From Frondihabitans sp. Leaf304 (GTDB lineage: Bacteria > Actinomycetota > Actinomycetes > Actinomycetales > Microbacteriaceae), in assembly GCF_001423105.1 (NCBI RefSeq), contig NZ_LMNV01000003.1, positions 447,502-511,501 of the forward strand: a stretch of DNA of 64,000 bases, read 5' to 3'. The position numbers and the translations under genes are program-made. The stretch's first letter is position 1; every line of letters starts with the position of its first letter. Below the pieces are notes generated by a model. It saw only the letters and a list, made by a program, of their open reading frames with translations, was not told the origin of the DNA and searched no databases. Below are positions 1 through 8,322 of this stretch, piece by piece.

Positions 1-406
1 CCCGCAGGTAGACCACGATGGCGAGCGCAGCCAGCACGGCGATAACCGCCCACAGGATCGCCAGCCGGTCGGCATAGTCGAACGGCAGCACCGTGACGTT
101 CTTCGGGCCCTTGGCCTTGCGGATGATCTCCGGCACGACGACGAGGGTGAAGATCGAGCCGACGACGATGGCGCCCTGGATGATGCCGATGACGGCGGGC
201 CGGACCCTGCGACCGCGTTTGCGCATCGCGAGGCTGATGGCGACGACAGCCGGCGAGATGATGCCGTCGTGGATGATCACGGCGCCGATCAGCCAGGTCA
301 CCAGACCCCAGATGTTTTTGGGCTTGACGGTATCGACCATGACGTAGGCGCCGAACAGGATCGCCGCCGCACCGAGGCCGAGAAGGATTCCGCGAGCGAT
401 CTTCAC
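1..406 (-). CDS. Membrane protein of unknown function (3' part beyond window)
   Basis: This reading frame starts at a GTG whose bases overlap the TGA of the upstream oxidoreductase gene (GTGA) and runs off the left edge, so only the first 135 residues are visible. The visible part begins VKIARGILLGLG and has about four hydrophobic stretches (roughly residues 5-25, 30-60, 70-92 and 112-133) separated by a basic RKRGRR segment near residue 65. I do not recognise a family. The overlap with the molybdopterin enzyme suggests translational coupling and perhaps a role as its membrane partner, which is an inference. The frame is open to the window edge and keeps typical high-GC third positions. Confidence 0.7.
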   Translation of the reverse strand, partial: MKIARGILLGLGAAAILFGAYVMVDTVKPKNIWGLVTWLIGAVIIHDGIISPAVVAISLAMRKRGRRVRPAVIGIIQGAIVVGSIFTLVVVPEIIRKAKGPKNVTVLPFDYADRLAILWAVIAVLAALAIVVYLR

Positions 407-1773
407 GACAGCACCTCCAGTCGGCTCAACCATTTGGTTTGAAGCACACCGGGGCGGCCGGGAGCGATCATGCGCGCCGGATACCCGTGCTCGATGTCGA
501 GCCGGGCGCCGTTGAGGTGGAGGGCGACCAGAGTGTTCTCGTCGCGCACGTATTCGGCTCCCATGAGGGTCACCCGGTAGCCGCCCTTCTTCTCGAGGCT
601 CGTGACCCGCAGGCTGTCGGAGTCGCTCGCGCCGACCAGCGCGACGATGTCGCGCAGTCGCGGGCCCCTCCAGTCGGCCATCTGACTCCACCCCTCGACG
701 CAGGCGATCGGCAGCGCGGCGTCGTGCTGGGGCAGCGCCTGGAGGTCGGCGAGCGAGAACGTACGAGACGAGGATCCGCGAACCACCGTGAGCTCCCACC
801 CCGGGTCGGTGGCGGTCTCGAGCACCTGGGCGGCCGCCGCGGTGCGGTTGATCGGCAGATCGTTCGGGCCGAGGCCGTTCTTGCGCGGCGCGAAGGCGTT
901 GATCGGTGAGAGCGGGGTGGCCGACTGGCCCGCGGTCAGAGCGACGAGGCCGGCCGTGGTGATGCCGACGGCGCCGAAGAAGGCACGGCGAGAGGTCTTC
1001 GGGTCGATGGTGGGAGTGCGGTCGATCCACTCGAAGACGCGGCCGATGAGACCGGACGGGGCGCGAGCGGCGACGACCTCGCGGGTGACGTCTTTGGGCA
1101 GGACGATCCGCGGATCCTTGAGGTCGTCGGGGTCGACGCCCATCGTCGCGAGCTTCTCGCGCGCCACCCGCTGGGTCGTGGGCGGGACCTCGTCGACTCC
1201 GACGCTCTCGTCGACGATGAAGCGGCCCTCAGCGTCGTAGCTGTCGCGCCCCCGCCAGTAGCGAGCGATGATCGGCAGTTTGACGCCGATGTGCACCGCC
1301 AGCGAACCGATGATCACGTACGAGAGCGCGTAGTGAACCTGTTTGAAGGGGAACGGCCACGGGTAGTACTGGAAGGTGTTCAGCAGGCCGGTGAAGATCT
1401 GGACGAGCGACGCCGCGACGAAGAGCGCGATCGAGGCGCGCTCGAGGATCTGCACGGGAGACGAGATCGGCGGGTACTTGAACAGCTGCGGGAACACCGC
1501 GTAGAGCTTGCCGAACAGCAGCGGGAAGCAGGCGATGCCGGCGGTGATGTGGATGCCCTGAGTCCAGCGGTAGAGCGACACGGGCCTCGTCGGGAACGAC
1601 ATCCAGGCCGCGGGCTCTTGGAGGAAGTGGCTGTAGAGGCCGGTGCCGAGGCAGATGACGAAGGCCAGACCGAGGAGCCGGCCCATCACCACTGCCGTCC
1701 GCGCGTTGCGGTTCGGCGAGGTCATCGACCGTCGGAGCCCGTAGAGCAGTTCTCGCATACTGAATCTCACCAT
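403..1773 (-). CDS. Membrane-anchored molybdopterin-dependent oxidoreductase with cytochrome-b-like N-terminus
   Basis: 456 residues. The N-terminal half (about residues 25-175) has four or five membrane helices with several histidines (SHF, GIHITAG, QVHYALSY, AVHIG), as in cytochrome b-type haem domains. The C-terminal part (about 330-456) matches the sulfite oxidase-type molybdopterin fold and holds the expected Mo-ligand cysteine in LPIACVEGWSQ. Between them, TSRRAFFGAVG followed by a hydrophobic stretch looks like an internal twin-arginine signal that would carry the cofactor domain across the membrane. An in-frame Met five codons later (MRELLYGL, start 1758) is an alternative start. moaA, moaD and moeB lie within 12 kb and fit supply of the cofactor. 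The physiological substrate is unknown. Confidence 0.88.
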   Translation of the reverse strand: MVRFSMRELLYGLRRSMTSPNRNARTAVVMGRLLGLAFVICLGTGLYSHFLQEPAAWMSFPTRPVSLYRWTQGIHITAGIACFPLLFGKLYAVFPQLFKYPPISSPVQILERASIALFVAASLVQIFTGLLNTFQYYPWPFPFKQVHYALSYVIIGSLAVHIGVKLPIIARYWRGRDSYDAEGRFIVDESVGVDEVPPTTQRVAREKLATMGVDPDDLKDPRIVLPKDVTREVVAARAPSGLIGRVFEWIDRTPTIDPKTSRRAFFGAVGITTAGLVALTAGQSATPLSPINAFAPRKNGLGPNDLPINRTAAAAQVLETATDPGWELTVVRGSSSRTFSLADLQALPQHDAALPIACVEGWSQMADWRGPRLRDIVALVGASDSDSLRVTSLEKKGGYRVTLMGAEYVRDENTLVALHLNGARLDIEHGYPARMIAPGRPGVLQTKWLSRLEVLS

Positions 1774-1877
1774 GATCGGGAGGAGCGGCGGCCCGTTTCA
1801 AGCGGATCGGCTCGAGATGTCACAGTCGCGTAAGGGGTTCGGACCGGAACGCCCTTCGGTTCGGGCAGAGTAGAAGC

Positions 1878-3335
1878 GTGCGCACCTTTCTCGCCCTGCT
1901 CGGCTCGGCCGTCGTCGCCGCGACCATCGCCTGGGGCGTCGTGACGCTCGGCTTCTACAAGCCGGGAGTGGGGCATTCGTTTCAGATCTGGACCATCGTC
2001 TGCTGGTTGCTGTTCGTCGGCGCGGTCGTGCTTCTGCGACGGGTTCCCGCGCGCTCCGCCACGGTCGTCGTGCTCATCGGATCGGCACTCATCGGCGGCG
2101 CCGCCATCGCGGGGCCGCCGAACACGAGCACCGACTCGGCCCGATACGCGTGGGATGGCATCGTGCAGAACGCCGGCGTCTCGCCCTACGCCCATGCGCC
2201 CAACTCGGCTGCGACGGCCCGGCTGAAGCCGGAATGGCTGTTCCCGACGCCGACGACCGCGTCCGACGGCACCCAGCAGTGCACTGGCACCCGCATCATG
2301 ACCACGCACGAGAAGGGGTCAGGAGACCTCCTGTGCACGGCGATCAACCGACCCCGGGTCTTCACCATCTACCCGGCGGCGGCGGAGCTCTACTTCGCCG
2401 CCGTGCGCGCGGTCGTGCCGGTCGAGGCCGAGTATTGGCCACTGCAGGTATCGGGGCTGCTCATCAGCCTGGCGATCACCGCGGGGCTCCTCGTGCTGCT
2501 GCGACGCCGCGGCCTCGATCCGCGCTGGGCCGCGCTCTGGGGGTGGTGCCCGCTCGTCGCCTCCGAAGCCGTCACGAACTCGCACGTCGACCTGCTCGCC
2601 GCGGGGTTCGGTCTGCTCGCGACAGCCCTGGTGGCGACCGAGAGCGTCTCCCGGCTCCGGCGATGGGGTGGCGGGGCGGCGCTCGGAGCGGCCATCGCCG
2701 TCAAGCTGATCCCCGTCGTCGCGGCTCCGGCCCTTCTCCGCCGCAAACCCCTGCCGGTGATCGCCGGTTCGATCGCGGCGTTCGTGCTCCTGTACGTGCC
2801 CTACATCATCTCGACCGGGCCGAAGGTGCTCGGCTATCTGCCGGGCTACCTGCAGGAGGAGGGGGTCAACGACGGCTCGCGGTTCGCACTCGTCTATCTC
2901 CTTGTGCACGGCACGGCGACGACCGTTCTGGCGCTCCTCATCCTTGCGGCGGTCGCCGTCATCGTGTGGCGGACCTCCGACGTCGACACCGTCTGGCTCG
3001 GGCAGCTGGTGATGATCGGGGCGTTCCTCTTCGTGCTGAGCCCCCGCTACCCCTGGTACGCCCTGCTGCTGATCCCGTTCGTCGCCATGACCGGACGCAT
3101 CGAGTGGCTAGCGCTGGCGCTGGCCATCTCGATCCGGCAGTTCTGGCCCTACAACTACGTGCGCGCCTCGACCCTCGGCGTCGCCCTCGTGCTCATCATC
3201 GTGGTCAGCATCCGGCGATCCGGGCCGGGCTGGCGGGGCAGGATCCGCGACCGCGCCGCGAGTGAATGGCGCCTCCTGGCGCGCCGCCCGCCGCTCGCCG
3301 CGATCGGCCGCACGCCCGGAGAGAACACCCCGTAG
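1878..3335 (+). CDS. Polytopic membrane glycosyltransferase, GT87/DUF2029-like
   Basis: 485 residues from a GTG start with about eleven hydrophobic helices. Features typical of polyprenyl-phosphate-mannose-dependent mannosyltransferases include an acidic early loop (NTSTDSARYAWDG) and a C-terminal run with SPRYPWYALLLIPF. Such enzymes transfer mannose onto envelope glycolipids or glycans from the outer face of the membrane. The gene is divergent from the oxidoreductase gene by about 100 bases and ends 9 bases before the HTH-TOBE gene, so the two + strand genes may be co-transcribed. Family assignment rests on topology and a few motifs; the acceptor cannot be told. Confidence 0.75.
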   Translation: MRTFLALLGSAVVAATIAWGVVTLGFYKPGVGHSFQIWTIVCWLLFVGAVVLLRRVPARSATVVVLIGSALIGGAAIAGPPNTSTDSARYAWDGIVQNAGVSPYAHAPNSAATARLKPEWLFPTPTTASDGTQQCTGTRIMTTHEKGSGDLLCTAINRPRVFTIYPAAAELYFAAVRAVVPVEAEYWPLQVSGLLISLAITAGLLVLLRRRGLDPRWAALWGWCPLVASEAVTNSHVDLLAAGFGLLATALVATESVSRLRRWGGGAALGAAIAVKLIPVVAAPALLRRKPLPVIAGSIAAFVLLYVPYIISTGPKVLGYLPGYLQEEGVNDGSRFALVYLLVHGTATTVLALLILAAVAVIVWRTSDVDTVWLGQLVMIGAFLFVLSPRYPWYALLLIPFVAMTGRIEWLALALAISIRQFWPYNYVRASTLGVALVLIIVVSIRRSGPGWRGRIRDRAASEWRLLARRPPLAAIGRTPGENTP

Positions 3336-3344
3336 GCTCCGCTC

Positions 3345-3743
3345 ATGCCCCAGCTCAGAATCAGCGAAGCGTCTCGCTACCTCGGCGTCTCGGACGACAC
3401 CCTGCGGCGATGGATCGACAACGGCACGCTCGAGGCATCGAAGAACGAGTCGGGCCGCACCGTGGTCGACGGCCTCGCCCTGGCCCAGTTGGCGAAGAAG
3501 AACGCCCTTCTACCGGACGATCCGTCGGGCGTCGGCCGGTCGGCGCGCAACCGGTTCATGGGGCTCGTCACCGACATCAAGCTCGACACGGTCATGGCCC
3601 AGGTCGAGCTGCAGTGCGGGCCGTTCCGCGTGGTCTCGCTGATGAGCTCCGAGGCGGTTCGCGAGCTGGGTCTCGAACTCGGTTCGGTCGCGATCGCCGT
3701 GGTCAAGGCCACCACCGTGCTCGTCGAGACGCCGTCGCGCTGA
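3345..3743 (+). CDS. HTH-TOBE (Mop-domain) molybdate-responsive protein
   Basis: 132 residues. The N-terminus (about 1-50) is a MerR/excisionase-type helix-turn-helix (LRISEASRYLGVSDDTLRRW). The C-terminus (about 64-130) is a single TOBE/Mop domain beginning SARNRFMGLVTDIKLD, the fold that binds molybdate or tungstate as an oligomer. Stand-alone proteins with this order are common in actinobacteria and are usually annotated as molybdenum-pterin-binding or molybdate-dependent regulators. No modABC transporter genes are seen here, but molybdoenzyme and cofactor genes flank it, which supports a molybdenum-related regulatory or storage role. Confidence 0.85.
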   Translation: MPQLRISEASRYLGVSDDTLRRWIDNGTLEASKNESGRTVVDGLALAQLAKKNALLPDDPSGVGRSARNRFMGLVTDIKLDTVMAQVELQCGPFRVVSLMSSEAVRELGLELGSVAIAVVKATTVLVETPSR

Positions 3744-3807
3744 CACTCTCGAAAGAAATTCTCACCAAAGCCCAAACCGATGCGGCGAGGACTGCGAACC
3801 CCCCTGC

Positions 3808-3865
3808 AGCGCCGTCCCTACAACGGCGCTCGCTCTCTGCCAGGCGAGAGACCCGCAGCCTGGCA
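3808..3865. other. Two consecutive perfect 8-bp hairpins
   Basis: Downstream of the HTH-TOBE gene, AGCGCCGT (3808-3815) pairs perfectly with ACGGCGCT (3823-3830). Then TGCCAGGC (3838-3845) pairs with GCCTGGCA (3858-3865). The larger terminator hairpin follows at once. Three hairpins in about 130 bases of non-coding DNA is more than a simple terminator needs; a small structured RNA or processed 3' UTR is possible but not shown. No tRNA-like T-loop is present. Confidence 0.5.
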
Positions 3866-3884
3866 TCAGCACACCGGATCGGTG

Positions 3885-3937
3885 AAACGCCCGGGGTCCC
3901 GCAGCGAACAACTCGCGTTGCGGTCTCCCGGGCGTTT
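3885..3937. terminator. Bidirectional hairpin terminator between convergent genes
   Basis: AAACGCCCGGG (3885-3895) pairs with CCCGGGCGTTT (3927-3937), 11 perfect base pairs, with an inner CCGCA/TGCGG stem at 3899-3903 and 3919-3923. It lies between the convergent HTH-TOBE and lipoprotein genes, and the AAA/TTT ends give a short U tract in either direction. Confidence 0.75.
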
Positions 3938-3951
3938 GTTCTGCCGGGGGC

Positions 3952-4431
3952 CTAGAGGCCGCCCCAGTCGCTGAGGTGTTTCTTCTTGCACGCGGGGTCG
4001 GCCGCCTTGAAGGCCGGCGTCTCTTGGTCGATCCCCTCCCACGAGATGGTCCCCTGTGCCGCCTGGCTCTCGTCGAACCCGGTGATGCCGGCCTCCGCCA
4101 TGCAGGCGATGTAGCCCTGCGTCTGCTTGGTCCAGGTGTCTTTCTGCGCGGTGCTGGCGCCCTTGGGCCCGCCGCAGCCGGCGGAGGCCCTCTGGAAGGC
4201 GTCTTCGTCGATGCCCTCGGGAATCCGGAGCCCGCCACTCGCCAACTCGGCGTCGGAGGGGTCTTCGATCGAGATACCGGCATCACGCATACAGGAGCCC
4301 CATTTGGCCGCGGCTCCGTCGGCGGACGGTGTCGGAGAGTCGGACGCCGGCGACGAGCAGCCGACGAGGCTCGCGACGAGGGCGGCTCCAAGAGCGAGCG
4401 CGATGACTTTCGGGCGGATGGTCGATGACAT
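3952..4431 (-). CDS. Secreted lipoprotein with internally duplicated cysteine motif
   Basis: 159 residues. A signal peptide ends in a lipobox (VASLVGCSS) at about residue 24, so the mature protein should be lipid-anchored outside the membrane. A Ser/Pro/Asp-rich linker follows. The mature part holds two similar halves: WGSCMRDAGISI...AFQRASAGC and YIACMAEAGITGF...AFKAADPAC, each with CM, then AGI about four residues on, then a distal AF..A...C. This suggests an internal duplication with two disulfides. The gene ends an apparent operon running adaptor, ATPase, permease, lipoprotein, so the product probably works with that MacAB-like efflux system at the cell surface. Its exact function is unknown. 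Confidence 0.85.
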   Translation of the reverse strand: MSSTIRPKVIALALGAALVASLVGCSSPASDSPTPSADGAAAKWGSCMRDAGISIEDPSDAELASGGLRIPEGIDEDAFQRASAGCGGPKGASTAQKDTWTKQTQGYIACMAEAGITGFDESQAAQGTISWEGIDQETPAFKAADPACKKKHLSDWGGL

Positions 4432-4457
4432 GGGATTGCCTTTCGTAGTGGGGTGGG

Positions 4458-5711
4458 TCAGGCCGCGGCGAGAGCCGAGGTCGGGGGAACGGAGGCGGCT
4501 CGGCTCGCGGGGTAGATTCCCGACAGCCCGCCGATGACCACGGTCGAGCCGAGACCGCCGGCGACGGCCCAGACGGGAACGGTCGGCGGCCAGCCCTGGG
4601 CGACGGCGAAGATCACGGTCACAACCGCGCCGAGCACGACGCCGCAGGCCCCACCGAGGAGGGCCAGGAGGAGCGACTCGATCAAGAACTGGTCGCGGAT
4701 GTTTCGTCGGCGGGCTCCGAGGGCACGACGCACCCCGATCTCGGCACGCCGCTCGAGCACCGTGATGACCATGGTGTTCGCCACGCCGATGCCGCCGACG
4801 AGCAGTGCGACGAGTCCGAGGCCGAGGAGCAGCCCTGTGAACGAGGCCTCGGATGCCCGCTGCGCCTCGAGAGCGTCGGAGGGACGCGACACCGTGGCTC
4901 CGGCCTCGACCGCGGGGTTGGCGGCTCTCGGAAGGAGCGTGCGGACGCCGTCGAGCCGCTCGGGGTCGGCGCGGGCGGAGATCTGCGTGGGAGCCCCGTC
5001 GAACCCGAGGCGCGAGGTCGCCGCCGCGACCGGGACGAAGGCCGAGGAGTCGAGATCCGGCGCCAGGGTCAGCGGCTCGAGGATTCCGACGACGCTCCAC
5101 CAGCTGCCCCCGATCCAGACGCGTTCCGCTCCGGTCACGCGGTCGATGCCGAGCGCCGTGGCAGCGCCGTGACCGAGGACGACCTCGGAGGGCGACCCGA
5201 AGGATCCTGCCGTCGCCGCTTCGCTCGGCCCCGGCTCTCGCAGCCAGCCCCCGGAGACGAACCTCGCCCGGAGCACGCCCGGGAGGTCGCCGAAGGCGGC
5301 ACGGACGTCGAGCCCCTTCGTTTGGAGCGTCGGGATCTTGTCGGTGCGATAGACGTGGGCGCCGACGACGAGACCCGTTCCCGCACTCTCGAGGACGCCG
5401 GGCACCCGTCCGACCTGGCCGACCGCCGTTGCGGGCAGCGGGATCGTGTCGCCCGTCAGCGATTTGCCGGGCGAGACCGCGAGCACGTTCGTTCCGAGGC
5501 GGTCGAGGACTCCCGTGAGCTGCGCCCGGCTCGACGAGCCCAGGCCGACGACGGCCACCATCGCTGCGATGCCGATCGCGATGCCGAGTGCTGACAGGAG
5601 GACGCGAGTGGGGCGGGTGCGCAGACCGAACAGTCCCAACCGGAGGAGGTCGCCGAAGCGGACGCCGGTGCGTGGGCCGGTTGCGATCCGGTTGACTTTT
5701 GCCGCGGTCAT
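4458..5711 (-). CDS. MacB-type ABC transporter permease (FtsX/MacB family)
   Basis: 417 residues. It has an N-terminal membrane helix near residues 38-60 ([20 protein letters not shown]), a large extracytoplasmic MacB_PCD-like domain (about 65-280), and three C-terminal helices of the FtsX domain ([40 protein letters not shown], then a final pair), with GIYPASRAA near the end as in LolC/MacB proteins. The start overlaps the stop of the ATPase gene by 4 bases, so the two are translated together. MacB systems use ATP to drive export of peptides, lipoproteins or antibiotics rather than transporting through the permease itself. Confidence 0.9.
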   Translation of the reverse strand: MTAAKVNRIATGPRTGVRFGDLLRLGLFGLRTRPTRVLLSALGIAIGIAAMVAVVGLGSSSRAQLTGVLDRLGTNVLAVSPGKSLTGDTIPLPATAVGQVGRVPGVLESAGTGLVVGAHVYRTDKIPTLQTKGLDVRAAFGDLPGVLRARFVSGGWLREPGPSEAATAGSFGSPSEVVLGHGAATALGIDRVTGAERVWIGGSWWSVVGILEPLTLAPDLDSSAFVPVAAATSRLGFDGAPTQISARADPERLDGVRTLLPRAANPAVEAGATVSRPSDALEAQRASEASFTGLLLGLGLVALLVGGIGVANTMVITVLERRAEIGVRRALGARRRNIRDQFLIESLLLALLGGACGVVLGAVVTVIFAVAQGWPPTVPVWAVAGGLGSTVVIGGLSGIYPASRAASVPPTSALAAA

Positions 5712-6400
5712 CGCGGGAGTCCGGTGGGCTCGAGCGGAGCGGGCGAGAGGTGCCCGTCGAGCATGCGAACACTCCGCGGGAGCGCTCCGGCGAGGTCGCG
5801 ATCATGCGTGATCACGACCACGGTCGTCCCGTCGGCATTGAGCTCGCGGAGGACGGCGAGTACGTTCGCGCCCGACGCGCTGTCGAGGGCGCCGGTCGGT
5901 TCGTCGGCCAGAAGCACGCTCGGATTGCGGACGATCGCTCGGGCGATCGCCACCCGCTGTTTCTCGCCGCCCGAGAGCATCGGCGGCCGGTGCGTGAGAC
6001 GGTGCGAGAGGCCCACGCGCTCGAGGGCTTCTGCAGCGCGGCGCCGCCGCTCGGCGCGCTCGACGCCGCTGTAGAGAAGGCCGTCTGCGACGTTCTCCAC
6101 CGCCGTCGCTCCGGCGGCGAGGTGGAAGTGCTGGAAGACGAAGCCGATATGGAGGGCGCGGAGCTCGGCGAGCCCATCGTCGGAGAGGTGGTCGACGCTG
6201 TGCCCGGCCACCGAGAGGCTGCCGGAGGTGGGGCGGTCGAGCGTGCCCATGATGTTGAGCATCGTCGACTTGCCGGAGCCGCTCGGGCCGACGATCGCGA
6301 GCATCTCCCCTGCGGTGACCGTGAGATCGATCGAGTGGAGCACCCGGGTGTCGCCGTACGACTTCGAGATCTGTCGGAGGTCGAGGACGGGGCCGTTCAC
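5708..6400 (-). CDS. ABC transporter ATP-binding protein, MacB/LolD type
   Basis: 230 residues from a GTG that overlaps the upstream adaptor gene's stop (GTGA). All nucleotide-binding motifs are present: Walker [10 protein letters not shown] near residue 38, a Q-loop at VFQHFHLA, signature [14 protein letters not shown] near 140, Walker [14 protein letters not shown] and the switch histidine in VVVITHDRD. The length and motif set match the MacB/LolD class. It would power the permease encoded next. The start chosen begins just before [11 protein letters not shown], the usual N-terminus for this class; longer forms read through the neighbouring gene. Confidence 0.93.
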   Translation of the reverse strand: MNGPVLDLRQISKSYGDTRVLHSIDLTVTAGEMLAIVGPSGSGKSTMLNIMGTLDRPTSGSLSVAGHSVDHLSDDGLAELRALHIGFVFQHFHLAAGATAVENVADGLLYSGVERAERRRRAAEALERVGLSHRLTHRPPMLSGGEKQRVAIARAIVRNPSVLLADEPTGALDSASGANVLAVLRELNADGTTVVVITHDRDLAGALPRSVRMLDGHLSPAPLEPTGLPR

Positions 6401-7458
6401 GCGGGCACCACGACCTTCATTCCCTTGACGATCCCCTTTCCGCTGACCTCGACCCGGCCCTGCGCGAACAGGCCGACTTTCACCCGAAGGTGGGTGCGTC
6501 CGGAAGAAGACCGGGTCTCGACCTCGTAGCCGCCTTTCGGGTCGACGACCAGGGCCGCGACGGGCACCGACAGGACGTCCTTCTTTGCCGCGCCCGGTAC
6601 GAGCACGTCGACGGCCTGCTCGCCCGTTTCGGCGTTCTCGAGAGCCGAGCCCACCTTCATCGTGACGTCGACGGTCGAGTCGGTCGACGACCCTCCCGTT
6701 GAGGGTTCCGGCTCGGAACGCGAACTCTGCGCCGAGACCTTGGCCGCGACCTTCGTGCCGTCGGGCAGACCCACCTCGACACGACGGCCGATCGCGAAGG
6801 CGGATGCCTGCCGCGCGGTGACCGTGCTGGTGACGACGCGCGTGGTCAACGTGTACTCGAGGATGGGGCCGGAGGCGCTCGACCCCGCGGGCGCGGTGAC
6901 GCCGGCGATCTTCACGTCGCCCGGCACGAAGGCGATCTGGTCGGCCCCGATCACGCCGGTCGCGGCGTAGCCGTGTGCCCGCTGCCAAGCGCTGACAGCC
7001 CGTGCCGTCTCGCGTGTGAACTCGTTCGAGGCGGGAACGGCGGTGTCTCCGAGCGCACGGAGGCTGGCGTTCAGCTGCTGCACGTCGCCGCCCGTCATGC
7101 CCCACGACATGGCCCGGTAGACGGGTAGGCGCCCATGGAGAGCGACGACGGGGCGCTCATCGACCGTGTAGAGGGTCTCGCCGAGCTTCACGACCGAGCC
7201 GAAGGCGGCGACCGACGTGATGGTGCCGGAGGCCGCGGCGACCAGCGTCTCGGCCGCCCCGTAGCCGAGCGTTCCGGGATACAGCGTGCTGTCGACGAGG
7301 TCGCCCCGCAGCACCGGCGCGGTAGCGGTCGCAACGCTCGACCCCGCCGAACCCGCTGACGCCGGAGACTCGGTCGCCATCGCGACGACCCCGATGCAGG
7401 AGCCCCCGACGACGAGGGCGGTCGCGGCTGCCGTGATGACGAGTGTGCGCCGCCGCAT
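6397..7458 (-). CDS. Periplasmic-adaptor (HlyD/MacA-like) protein with peptidoglycan-binding domain
   Basis: 353 residues from MRRRTLVITAAATALVVGG, a basic N-terminus and single membrane anchor. A GTG 19 codons upstream (start 7515) is an alternative start preceded by AAAGG. After the anchor comes a lipoyl-like half (TATAPVLRGDL...ITSVAAFGSVVKLGETLYTV), then a peptidoglycan-binding-1-like segment (YRAMSWGMTGGDVQQLNASL), and a beta-rich C-terminal domain ending with [10 protein letters not shown]. In Gram-positive MacAB-like systems such adaptors link the transporter to the wall. It is first in the operon with ATPase, permease and lipoprotein, and divergent from the response regulator gene, which probably controls it. 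Confidence 0.85.
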   Translation of the reverse strand: MRRRTLVITAAATALVVGGSCIGVVAMATESPASAGSAGSSVATATAPVLRGDLVDSTLYPGTLGYGAAETLVAAASGTITSVAAFGSVVKLGETLYTVDERPVVALHGRLPVYRAMSWGMTGGDVQQLNASLRALGDTAVPASNEFTRETARAVSAWQRAHGYAATGVIGADQIAFVPGDVKIAGVTAPAGSSASGPILEYTLTTRVVTSTVTARQASAFAIGRRVEVGLPDGTKVAAKVSAQSSRSEPEPSTGGSSTDSTVDVTMKVGSALENAETGEQAVDVLVPGAAKKDVLSVPVAALVVDPKGGYEVETRSSSGRTHLRVKVGLFAQGRVEVSGKGIVKGMKVVVPA

Positions 7459-7668
7459 CACAGCACCCGCCCTTCGAGTCGGGGAGCGGACGAGGGGGTG
7501 GTCGTGAGCATGCACGGGCCTTTCGTGTCGGGGCCGCGTCGGTCGACGCGTCGAGACCAGAAGACCAGGGCGCCTGTTTCGTCAGCGTCTCCCGACCGGA
7601 GAGGTCTGCGAAACACGCAGCGTCGTAGTGTGCTGAGAGACGTGCGTCCGCCGGAGAGAGAGGAACCC

Positions 7669-8322
7669 ATGCGACTGCTCATCGTCGAAGACGAGGTCAC
7701 TCTGGCCGATCTGGTGGCTCGGGGGCTCCGGGCCGAGAACGTCGCCGTCGACGTGGCCTATCGCGGCGACGAGGCCGACGAGCTGCTGACCGTGAACGAC
7801 TACGACGTGGTCGTGCTCGACCGCGACCTCCCCGGGCTGCACGGCGATCAGGTGGCGCGACGGATCTCGGAACGGGGCGACAGCACCAGGATCCTGATGC
7901 TCACCGCTTCAGGAACCCTCGCCGACAGGGTGGCCGGTCTCGACCTCGGGGCCGACGACTATCTGGCCAAGCCGTTCGAGTTTCCCGAACTCGTCGCCCG
8001 GGTGCGGGCGCTGGCACGACGGTCTGCACCGGCGTTGCCCACGATGCTGACCTCGGGAGACATCGCGCTCGACCCCGCCCGGCACCGGGCGACGCGCGCG
8101 GGTCGGCCCCTCGACCTGACGCCGAAAGAGCTGATGCTGCTGCAGGTGCTCCTCGAGGCGCAGGGAGCCGTCGTCAGCGCCGAGGTGCTCTTGGAGAAGT
8201 GCTGGGATCACAACGTCGATCCCTTCACCGGGGCAGTCCGGGTCGCCCTGAGCAAGCTCCGCGGCAAGCTGGGCGAACCCGTGGTGATCACCACCGTCCA
8301 GGGGCGGGGGTACTGCCTGTGA
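7669..8322 (+). CDS. OmpR-family response regulator
   Basis: 217 residues. The receiver domain (1-115) begins MRLLIVEDEVTLADL with the acidic pair, phosphoacceptor Asp in VVVLDRDLPGLHGD, Thr/Ser in MLTASG and Lys in YLAKPFEFPEL. A winged-helix DNA-binding domain (about 125-217) contains LDLTPKELMLLQVLL and a C-terminal VQGRGYCL hairpin. The ATG is preceded by GAGAGAGGAA. Longer in-frame starts exist upstream but lack family similarity. The gene overlaps the kinase gene by GTGA and is divergent from the efflux operon, the usual layout when a two-component system controls an ABC efflux pump. Confidence 0.93.
   Translation: MRLLIVEDEVTLADLVARGLRAENVAVDVAYRGDEADELLTVNDYDVVVLDRDLPGLHGDQVARRISERGDSTRILMLTASGTLADRVAGLDLGADDYLAKPFEFPELVARVRALARRSAPALPTMLTSGDIALDPARHRATRAGRPLDLTPKELMLLQVLLEAQGAVVSAEVLLEKCWDHNVDPFTGAVRVALSKLRGKLGEPVVITTVQGRGYCL

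Noticed and set aside
3780-3880. tRNA gene in the gap after the HTH-TOBE gene
   Set aside because: The hairpins do not form a cloverleaf and no TTCGA T-loop or CCA-proximal stem is present.
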